From Saccharothrix syringae (GTDB taxonomy: Bacteria; Actinomycetota; Actinomycetes; Mycobacteriales; Pseudonocardiaceae): DNA of 64,000 nucleotides. The translations under genes were made by a program, and so were the position numbers. Where the stretch lies: assembly GCF_009498035.1 (NCBI RefSeq), contig NZ_CP034550.1, positions 3,596,001 through 3,660,000 of the forward strand, given 5' to 3'. Of this stretch, positions 57,605 to 64,000 are shown piece by piece. The first letter of the stretch is position 1, and each line of letters opens with the position of its first letter. Under the pieces are notes generated by a model. The model ran no database searches, was not told the origin of the DNA, and saw only the letters and a program-made list of their open reading frames with translations.

Positions 57605-58888
57605 GTGCGCAATCGGAGGAATTGGGGAGTGACGGCGGTCGTTGTCGCGCTGTTGCTCAGCGGGGTGACACCGAAGGGGCAGGCGGCGACCAGGGTGTAC
57701 TACGTGGACCGGGTGGCGGGCAGCGACAGCGCGGCCGGGACGTCGCCGCAGACCGCGTGGCGGACGGTGGGACGGGTGTCGGCCGCGGCGCTGGCGCCCG
57801 GTGACTCGGTGCTGCTGCGCCGGGGGCAGACCTGGTCGGGGCGGTTGACCGTGCGGAGTTCGGGGACGGCGACCGCCCCGATCTCCATCGGCGCGTACGG
57901 GACGGGGGAGCGGCCCGTGCTCGGCGGTGACCCGGACCGGTGCGTCGAACTCGCCGGCAGCCACGTGCGACTGTCCGACGTCCAGGTCGGGACGAAGACC
58001 ACGACCGGCCGCTGCGGGTGGGCCGGCGTGCTGATCGCGGGCGACCACGACCGCGTGGAGGGGGTCCTCGTCACGGGTGCGGCCGCCGGGGTGTACGTCG
58101 CGCCGGAGTCCGAGGGGGCGGTCATCACGGACAACGACCTGGTGGACAACAACCGGATGAGCGTGAACACGCCCGGCGGGTACGACGACTCGGGGGCGTT
58201 CGCCATCCTCGTGCAGGGGGATCGCGCCGACATCGGGTGGAATCGGATCAGCGGGTCCATCGCCGCCAGCTACGACTACGGCGAGGACGGCGCGGCCGTG
58301 GAGGTGTACTACGGATCGGGCAACCACGTGCACCACAACGTCTCGGTGGACAACGAGACCTTCACCGAACTCGGCACCGCGCCGGACGACCCGGACGGCG
58401 TGAGCGCGGACAACGTGTTCGAGTACAACGCGATCCTCGGCTCGCGAACCCACGCCGCGCTGGTGACCAGAGGTGGTGAGACCGACGAGGGACCGGTGCT
58501 GCGGACGGTGTTCCGCAACAACTCCGTGTCGTTGCCGAACGCCGCCGCGGAGGGCGTCGTCTGCTACGGCGGCTGCACCGACGAGCACCTGGAGCTGGCG
58601 CAGAACGTGATCTCGGCGGCGGCCAAGGCCGCCTACGCCGATCCCGGGTTCACCGCCACGCATCACAACGTGTTCCACGGCCTGCTGCAACTCGACCCCG
58701 GCACGACCGACGTCGTGGTCGACGACCCGGGCTTCACCGGCCCGTCGAACCTGAGGCCGCGACCGGACAGCCCGGCGGTCGACCTCGGTACGACCGCCTA
58801 CGCGGATGTCGACCTCGACGGCAACCCCGTCGGCCTCGACGGTCGCGTGGAGGCCGGGGCGTACGAACTGCCGGTCGCGCGCCGCTGA
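57605..58888 (+). CDS. Secreted right-handed beta-helix protein
   Basis: 427 residues from GTG 57605. Signal peptide NWGVTAVVVALLLSGVTPKG, cleaved near QAA. The mature protein begins YYVDRVAGSDSAAGTSPQTAWRTV, the usual opening of parallel beta-helix lyase-like proteins, and has irregular coils of N/V/G-rich turns (ITDNDLVDNN, IGWNRISGS, HVHHNVSVDN, FEYNAILGS, FRNNSVSL). It is an extracellular carbohydrate-active or carbohydrate-binding protein. The catalytic type (pectate lyase-like or other) is not clear. It is divergent from the AfsR-type regulator, which probably controls it. Confidence 0.82.
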   Translation: MRNRRNWGVTAVVVALLLSGVTPKGQAATRVYYVDRVAGSDSAAGTSPQTAWRTVGRVSAAALAPGDSVLLRRGQTWSGRLTVRSSGTATAPISIGAYGTGERPVLGGDPDRCVELAGSHVRLSDVQVGTKTTTGRCGWAGVLIAGDHDRVEGVLVTGAAAGVYVAPESEGAVITDNDLVDNNRMSVNTPGGYDDSGAFAILVQGDRADIGWNRISGSIAASYDYGEDGAAVEVYYGSGNHVHHNVSVDNETFTELGTAPDDPDGVSADNVFEYNAILGSRTHAALVTRGGETDEGPVLRTVFRNNSVSLPNAAAEGVVCYGGCTDEHLELAQNVISAAAKAAYADPGFTATHHNVFHGLLQLDPGTTDVVVDDPGFTGPSNLRPRPDSPAVDLGTTAYADVDLDGNPVGLDGRVEAGAYELPVARR

Positions 58889-58937
58889 CCCGTTTCGCCG
58901 ATCGACCGCCGCCCCTGGGAAGCACCATCCTTGACCG

Positions 58938-59864
58938 ATGGTCGAACCAGGGGCGAGCAGCGGCCCGCCGCGTCCCGAGGAGGCAACCACCGCCGCCGAC
59001 TACACCGCCGCCCTCCGGCGCCTGCGGGAGTGGTCGGGACTGACCTACCGGCAGTTGGAGGGGAAGGCCGGCGCGGATGGCTCAGTCCTGCCGTCCAGCA
59101 CCATCGCCACCGCGCTCAGCCGGTCCACCCTGCCGCGTGAGCGTTTCGTCGAAGCGTTCGTGCGGGCGTGCGGGCTCACCGAGGACGACGTCCGGCTGTG
59201 GATCGCGACTCGCAAGCGGCTCGCCGGTGAACCGGCCTCCGGGCAACCCAGCGCGAAGCGCATCCCCGCGGTGGTCCTGGCGCTCGCGGTCCTCGGGGCC
59301 GTGACCCTGCTGGGCGGCGCGGGCGCCGGCCTCTACTACGCCTTCCGCACCGCGCCCACACCCGAACTCGCGGTGCCGGGCCTGGCCTTGCTGCCGGTCG
59401 GCAGCTGGGCGCAGATCCACCCGTCGCGCACGCTCGCGCAATGCGTCACGGAAGGCCACGACCGGTCCGGGCGCTACCAAGCGGAGATCGCCGTCCAACT
59501 GCCCTGCGCCGGTCGAACCCTGCCGCGCACCTACCTCGAACCGGTCGGCGACGGCATGGTGCAGATCCAGTGGCACCACCCGGAACACGGCATCGGCTGC
59601 CTGACCGCGATCTCCGACGGCGACGGCCGCGACCTCGTGGAACCACGCGACGACTGCGACGACGAGCGGCCCACGCAGAAGTTCCTGGTGGAACCGGTCG
59701 GGCCGCCCGAAGCCCCCGACCTCCGCCTGCACGTCGGCGACACGGACCGCTGCCTCGGTCTGCGCGGCGAGGAACTGGCGGAGGGCGCGGAAATCGTGCA
59801 GGGCCCGTGCTCGCAGGCGAACGCACAACGGTTTCGAATAAATTTGATCCTTCCGCCGTCCTGA
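58938..59864 (+). CDS. HTH - membrane helix - ricin-lectin-like protein
   Basis: 308 residues. The N-terminal XRE-like helix-turn-helix (about 22-95) reads YTAALRRLREWSGLTYRQLE and STIATALSRSTLPRERFVEAF. A membrane helix lies at about 112-135 (VVLALAVLGAVTLLGGAGAGLYY). The outside part (about 165-305) looks like a beta-trefoil/ricin-type domain (CLTAISDGDGRDLVEPRDDC; CLGLRGEELAEGAEIVQGPC...QRF). It would join extracellular sugar binding to an intracellular DNA-binding or protein-docking domain. It starts 49 bases after the beta-helix gene, so the two may be coexpressed. Confidence 0.8.
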   Translation: MVEPGASSGPPRPEEATTAADYTAALRRLREWSGLTYRQLEGKAGADGSVLPSSTIATALSRSTLPRERFVEAFVRACGLTEDDVRLWIATRKRLAGEPASGQPSAKRIPAVVLALAVLGAVTLLGGAGAGLYYAFRTAPTPELAVPGLALLPVGSWAQIHPSRTLAQCVTEGHDRSGRYQAEIAVQLPCAGRTLPRTYLEPVGDGMVQIQWHHPEHGIGCLTAISDGDGRDLVEPRDDCDDERPTQKFLVEPVGPPEAPDLRLHVGDTDRCLGLRGEELAEGAEIVQGPCSQANAQRFRINLILPPS

Positions 59865-59904
59865 TCCCCGATGCCGCGGGTTGTGATTTTTCGAAATTCC
59901 TTTC

Positions 59905-60521
59905 GTGCGGGTCGGGCGGCGTGTTCGCACTCGTTGGGGATGCCGTTCGGTGGCTGCCGTCGGCGGATGTCCAGGCGCCGGTGGACTCGTGGCGGAACCG
60001 CGACTCGCCGCCGGTCGTGCCGGCCACGGGGTCGCTGCTGGTGGCTTCGTGCCCGACGTCGAGGTAGGCGGTTCCGGACGGCGCGTTGCCGTAACCGGTC
60101 ACGTACGAGCCATTGCGGTAGGGGTTCCAGGTGCCGTTGAACGGTTCCTCCGCCCGCGGCACGTGCACCACTACATCCGGCTGTGGCACCGGATGCCGTG
60201 AATGATGCCGTACTCGGGCCAGAGGCTCGTCGCGCCGTCGAACCACGGCCTCCCGGTGCGAGCAGGGGACCTTGTCCGAACTTGTGCGCGCGTGTCGCTG
60301 CTGTAGTAGCCGTCCAGCGGCCCGTCGTAGTGCCCCCAGTGGTTGGCGGTCGTCCTCCGCCACACCGGGCACCGCGACTGGACGCGCTGCTCGGCGCCCG
60401 CACCGGCCACCCGCTCCTGCGGTGCGGTGGCGCCCACCGGCGCCGCGAGGGCCGAGGTGGGGATGAGCGTCGACGTGGTGGCGAGCAGTGCGGCCAGCGC
60501 GCAACCGATGACAGGTTTCAC
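59905..60521 (-). pseudogene. Secreted small protein gene, probably frameshifted
   Basis: From GTG 60521 the frame gives a signal peptide (VIGCALAALLATTSTLIPTS, cleavage near ALA) and then RCPVWRRTTANHWGHYDGPL before ending at 60171. Around 60260-60300 the high-GC3 frame shifts, and a neighbouring frame carries on with SSDKVPCSHRE and, further down, EEPFNGTWNPYRNGSYVTGYG to about 59905. The pattern HWG-x-Y, GYY-x-x-D, DK-x-x-C echoes the secreted Cys-rich protein at 54 kb, so this may be a broken paralogue. It could instead be an intact 116-residue protein (60171-60521) followed by non-coding DNA. Confidence 0.45.
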
Positions 60522-60737
60522 CTTGCCCCCGGTGGTTCTCGATCCATCCGATCGACGTCGGGCACTGCATGCGCGATTTTCGGCGGAAATTCGGAATCGA
60601 TCTCGTGTGACTTCCGGTCGACGACTTGGAATTCCGTGTCGGCGATCGGGCGCGGGGTGGTCTGACGCGAAGAACTGCCCCAGATTTCCTCCAGTTCCTC
60701 GTGGGACGGTGCGGGGGACCGAGGGGGAGGAAAAGCA

Positions 60738-61871
60738 ATGCTGAAACGTTGGAAAGCGTGCGGTGCGGTGGGCGTCGTGCTGATGGCGGCGTTCGGCACG
60801 CCTGCCCGGGCTCAGCCGGTGGACCAGGGCAAGGCCGCCTTCACGCTCCGGTACGTGGCGAGCCCGAAGATGACCAGGACCAAGATCAAACTGGCACAGG
60901 TCTTCGCCGGCCCCGGGCGCTTCACGCTCGAACGCGGCGCCGCCAGGTGCAAGGGGCCGATCGGGAACGCTGTCGTCAATTCCCACTACTGCTTCGACGC
61001 CGGTGACGCGAACAGCAGGGAGCCGTGGGTTCCGCAGGGCGTCTCGCACGTGTCCGACGCGAACGACGCCGGGGTGTGGCACGGCCGGAAACCCGTGGTC
61101 CTCAGCTGGTACCACCGCAAGGGCGAGGAGGACGCCGACGCGGTGCAGCTCACCTTCGTCGACCAGAACCTCGAGTACCGGCACGTCCGGTTGGTCGTCC
61201 CGAAGCGGAACGGCAAGGACTACGGGCAGGTCGCCGGCGTCCACACGGGTGGCGTGCTCTGGTACGGACGCTACCTCTACGTCCCGGAGACCAATCGCGG
61301 GCTCCGGGTGTTCGACACCACCGAGATCTACCGCGGCAAGGGTGCGGACGGGTACGTGATGCCCGAGGTCGGGCGGTGGCAGACCAGGCGCGTGAGCGAC
61401 TCGGACGACTACTGCCGGGGCGAGAACCCGGACCCGCGGTTCTCCTACGTCGGGGTCGACCGCGCCTCCCGGCCGCACCGCATCCTCGTCGGGGAGTACT
61501 GCGGGAACCGCGACGACGACACCAGGAACGGTCGTGTGGTCGCCTATCCGGCCAGGGGCGGAAAGCCGGTGACGCGTCGCGGACAGGCCGTGCCCGGCAC
61601 CGTCCTGACCCTGCCCGGTCAGAACGTCCAGGGCGTCGCGTACGACGGCGACTCCTGGTACCTCAACCAGACTGGGCGGGGCAGGACCGGTCCCAGCTTC
61701 CTGCACCGGGCGAAGGAGGACCGGGGAACCGGTGCCCTTCGGGACGACAAGGTGGTGGAAGCCCCGACGGGGGCGGAGGACCTGTCGTTGGAGCGGGACC
61801 GGGGCGTCCTCTGGTCGGTCACGGAGTTCGACGACGTCGGCCGCACGCTCTACACGATGCCCAAGCCCTGA
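60738..61871 (+). CDS. Secreted beta-propeller-like protein of unknown function
   Basis: 377 residues from ATG 60738, preceded by GGGGGAGG. The signal peptide is MLKRWKACGAVGVVLMAAFG, cleaved after ARA. The mature protein has repeated blade-like strands: VPQGVSHVSDANDAGVWHGRKPV, GVHTGGVLWYGRYLYVPETNRGLRVFD, VQGVAYDGDSWYLNQTGRG and LSLERDRGVLWSVTEF in separate segments, resembling a YVTN/NHL-type propeller. Three pairs of Cys may form disulfides. No enzyme motif was seen. It lies among other secreted proteins near the AfsR-type regulator. Confidence 0.7.
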   Translation: MLKRWKACGAVGVVLMAAFGTPARAQPVDQGKAAFTLRYVASPKMTRTKIKLAQVFAGPGRFTLERGAARCKGPIGNAVVNSHYCFDAGDANSREPWVPQGVSHVSDANDAGVWHGRKPVVLSWYHRKGEEDADAVQLTFVDQNLEYRHVRLVVPKRNGKDYGQVAGVHTGGVLWYGRYLYVPETNRGLRVFDTTEIYRGKGADGYVMPEVGRWQTRRVSDSDDYCRGENPDPRFSYVGVDRASRPHRILVGEYCGNRDDDTRNGRVVAYPARGGKPVTRRGQAVPGTVLTLPGQNVQGVAYDGDSWYLNQTGRGRTGPSFLHRAKEDRGTGALRDDKVVEAPTGAEDLSLERDRGVLWSVTEFDDVGRTLYTMPKP

Positions 61872-62195
61872 AGCGCTCCGCACCCCGGCGCCGTCGGACG
61901 CACCGCGCGCGGCGTCGGGACCCACCAGTCGGATCATCCTCCGGCTACCCGCGGTGCGTGGTCGTCGCAGTTCAGCGCCCCGGTGCGGGGGCGCGGCACC
62001 CCGCAAGCCCGTGACCCGCGGGTTCGGGATGGCGAAGGTCGCGTGCGGTGTCAGGTGTTGGTCGGGGCCGGTTGAGGACAACGGGTTCGGCTTCTCCGTT
62101 CGGTCGATTGGCGGTTGTATGGCGAGAGTTGATGGGAGTGGTCCCCAGTCGGGTCGTGGTCGCGTCGGGAGTCACTCGGATCGAGAAGAGAAGTC

Positions 62196-63266
62196 ATGGT
62201 GATGTCCGCTGCCGCCGCGCCACCTCGCCTGGTCGTGGTCGGAGCCACCGGTGCGGTCGGCTCCGCCCTGCTGGAGCTGGTCGGCGAGAAGTCCTTCGCC
62301 CACCGCGAGTTGGTGCTGTGCGCCTCGCACCGCTCGACCGGTCGACAGGTCGTCGTGGGCGGCGCGGTGCACCGGGTGCGCCACGCGTCGGCGGACGAGG
62401 TCGAGTTCACCCGGGGTGACCTGGTCTTCCTCTGCGCCGGTGAGGAGGTCAGCCGTGGCTGGGCGAAGGCGGCCTGCGCGGCCGGGGCGCTGGTGATCGA
62501 CCTCAGCGGCGCCTTCCACCGCGACCGGGACGTCCCGCTGATCGTGCCCGAGGTCAACGGCCACCTGCTGGACCGCCACCCCCACGACGGCCCGATCGCC
62601 TGTCCCAGCCCGATGGCGGCGGCGCTGGCCCGGCTGCTGCACCGCTGGCAGGAGGCTTACGGCGTCCGCCAGGTGGTGCTGAGCACCTACCAGGCCGCCA
62701 CCCGCCTCGGCCGCCAGGGGGTCGAGGAGTTGTTGGAGGGCGCCGAGTTGGCGTTGCAGGACCCGGACGCCGAGCTGCCCGCCCACAGCACGCCCTTCCC
62801 GCTGGCGTTCAACGCGGTGCCGGTGGTCGGCCGGGTGCTCCACAACCGCTTCACCGCCGAGGAGCAGCGGCTGGCCGGTGAGACCCGTCGGCTGCTGGGG
62901 CGGCCGTGGCTGAACGTCACGGCCACCTGCGTCCAGGTGCCGGTGGTCAGCGGCGACTCCGCCGCGGTGCTCGTGGAGGCGGAGTCGCCGGTGCCGCGCG
63001 GGGACCTCGTGTCGCTGCTGGCGTCGCTGCCCCGCGTGCGCGTGTACGACGCCGCGCCGCCGGAGAGCGCGGGGCCGACGCCGTTGACCGCGGTCGACCC
63101 GGACGTGGTGCACGTGGGCCGGGTGCGGGTCACCCCGCACGACCCGCGCGCCGTGTGGTTGTGGATCACCTTCGACAGCCTCCGCGCGGCCGGGGCGCTC
63201 AACGCGCTGCACACCGCCCGCCTGGCGCTCGCCCTCGCCGCGGAGCGGTCCGGCCGGACCGGTTGA
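62196..63266 (+). CDS. Aspartate-semialdehyde-dehydrogenase-like protein
   Basis: 356 residues from ATG 62196. NADP-binding start LVVVGATGAVGSALLELV, then LVFLCAGEEVSRGWAKAACAAGALVIDLSGAF, VLSTYQAATRLGRQGVEEL and the histidine-containing VRVTPHDPRAVWLWITFD, all matching Asd-type dehydrogenases. The catalytic stretch, normally an Asn-Cys-Thr motif, reads IACPSPMAAAL. The only Cys is displaced by two positions, so activity may be lost or altered as in USG-1-like paralogues. If active it makes aspartate semialdehyde, the EctB substrate used 22 kb away. A diverged role in another pathway is equally possible. Confidence 0.75.
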   Translation: MVMSAAAAPPRLVVVGATGAVGSALLELVGEKSFAHRELVLCASHRSTGRQVVVGGAVHRVRHASADEVEFTRGDLVFLCAGEEVSRGWAKAACAAGALVIDLSGAFHRDRDVPLIVPEVNGHLLDRHPHDGPIACPSPMAAALARLLHRWQEAYGVRQVVLSTYQAATRLGRQGVEELLEGAELALQDPDAELPAHSTPFPLAFNAVPVVGRVLHNRFTAEEQRLAGETRRLLGRPWLNVTATCVQVPVVSGDSAAVLVEAESPVPRGDLVSLLASLPRVRVYDAAPPESAGPTPLTAVDPDVVHVGRVRVTPHDPRAVWLWITFDSLRAAGALNALHTARLALALAAERSGRTG

Positions 63267-63450
63267 GGGGGCCGGTCGGTTCTCGGCGAATCCCGTCCAG
63301 CTCCGAATAACCCCTGGCCGCTCCTGGCGAACCCCGTCCGGCTTCCGGCGAACCCCCACCGCCTCCCGACATACCGCACCCGCCACCCCCTGGCCAGCGG
63401 CCGGGGATGACGGGTGCGGGAAGGCGAAGGTACGGGAAGGGCGCCGCTCG

Positions 63451-63648
63451 TCAGCAGGAGACCGCCGGGCCGCGCAGGAGGGCGCCGCCCAGCAGGGCGC
63501 TGTCCCACCTGTCGTCACCCCGAGCGGTCGACGAGCCCCGGCCACCCGACCCTGTGGCGAGCGCCGAGACGCGTGCCGCGCCGAGGACTACCGCAGTGAG
63601 AACGAGACCGGCCAGCTCGCGGAGGGACCGGTGCCGAAGGTGATCCAT
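63451..63648 (-). CDS. Short exported peptide, unknown
   Basis: 65 residues from ATG 63648, with GGAG six bases upstream. MDHLRHRSLRELAGLVLTAV with LGAARVSALA looks like a signal peptide or membrane anchor. The remaining 35 residues are Gly/Ser/Asp-rich and end GGALLRGPAVSC with a single terminal-region Cys. No family was recognised. Support is the ribosome site and signal-like composition; length makes the call tentative. The 184 bases between this gene and the Asd-like gene contain short GGCGAAYCCC repeats and nothing else I can support. Confidence 0.4.
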   Translation of the reverse strand: MDHLRHRSLRELAGLVLTAVVLGAARVSALATGSGGRGSSTARGDDRWDSALLGGALLRGPAVSC

Positions 63649-63815
63649 CTCATCTCCAGTGATACCCGGGTGGTGTGATGCCGAAGTGCGTGGCACACCT
63701 GCGAGGTTGTCAGCACTCGCACGCGACTTCGAGTGCTCACCGGTGTCCTATGGTGGAGTGGCCACAAGTGGAAACCGGACGATGTGGATGCCACGCCCAG
63801 GGGGAGACAGGACCG

Positions 63816-64000
63816 TTGGACGAGCAGCCTTTATTGGACGATGTCGTCATGGACGCCTACCAGGCCGGGGTGCGGGCCGGGGTCTTCGTCGACGAGGAGA
63901 TCGCCGCGCAGCTCGACCTGGAGCTGCCGAGGGTAGTCGAAGCCCGTAAACGGTTACAGGAGCTGCGGCTCCTCAGCGACGCGCCCGAGGGGGGCCCGGC
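63816..64000 (+). CDS. Regulator N-terminus, truncated by the window end (LuxR/TrmB-like)
   Basis: A frame open to the end of the window, 61 codons seen. TTG 63816 has GGGGAG nine bases upstream and begins LDEQPLLDDVVMDAYQAGVR; ATG 63849 is an alternative. The visible part, AYQAGVRAGVFVDEEIAAQL and then LPRVVEARKRLQELRLL, is a winged-helix of the TrmB-like kind that often opens LuxR-type regulators of actinobacteria. Two TTA leucine codons (63831 and 63954) are rare in such genomes and usually mark genes controlled by the bldA tRNA. Confidence 0.55.
   Translation, partial: MDEQPLLDDVVMDAYQAGVRAGVFVDEEIAAQLDLELPRVVEARKRLQELRLLSDAPEGGP

Noticed and set aside
1..64000. tRNA or rRNA genes, origin of replication, integrase with attachment sites
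   Set aside because: No cloverleaf with conserved T-loop sequence, no ribosomal RNA motif, no DnaA-box cluster and no integrase were seen while reading both strands. A covariance search would be needed to exclude small RNAs.

Overview
The window is very GC-rich and dense in genes. Several features point to an actinomycete, most likely a Pseudonocardiales-type organism: frequent GTG starts, four-base start/stop overlaps, a SARP/AfsR-type regulator, an MmyB-type XRE regulator paired with an SDR, a class III lanthipeptide synthetase and ectoine-type enzymes. The assignment to order level is inference from gene content. I saw no rRNA, tRNA or CRISPR array.

Layout. 0-0.7 kb: end of an SDR gene and an NTF2-like gene. 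0.9-4.5 kb: an arsenic-type cluster made of an ArsR-GNAT hybrid, a flavoprotein with a Cys-rich tail, an ArsC and an ArsR-phosphatase hybrid, with no efflux pump. 4.6-8.3 kb: a membrane Ser/Thr kinase and an ECF sigma factor with its CU044_5270 partner. 8.7-10.8 kb: a methyltransferase and a RibE-RibB fusion behind a strong promoter and a tandem FMN-riboswitch-like leader. 11.1-16.5 kb: a secreted hydrolase, an XRE/SDR pair and a small membrane protein. 16.8-19.6 kb: a class III lanthipeptide locus. 19.8-25.2 kb: IS630 debris, a membrane protein, a large membrane-spanning STAND-like NTPase and a small secreted peptide. 25.6-30.6 kb: a nitroreductase/TetR pair and an ABC transporter plus two-component operon. 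31.2-34.6 kb: a sugar ABC importer with two permeases fused. 34.9-36.2 kb: a PAS-GAF sensor.

36.3-47.2 kb is the centrepiece. It is one leftward gene set: StrR-like regulator, aspartokinase, BtrK-like ACP-dependent decarboxylase, a fused phosphopantetheinyl transferase/beta-aminoacyl ammonia-lyase, AMP ligase, free ACP, EctB, EctA, P450, ferredoxin and ferredoxin reductase. There is no ectoine synthase. The gene set suggests a small aminoacyl-ACP pathway that uses aspartate-derived 2,4-diaminobutyrate, possibly passing through beta-alanyl/acryloyl-ACP chemistry. I cannot name a product.

47.8-53.1 kb: a LysE-type exporter, a flavodoxin-like protein and a Rieske dioxygenase/glycosyltransferase operon. 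54-62 kb: secreted proteins around an AfsR-type regulator, with a candidate binding element beside it. 62.2-64 kb: an aspartate-semialdehyde-dehydrogenase-like gene, a short exported peptide and the start of a regulator with two TTA codons that runs off the window.
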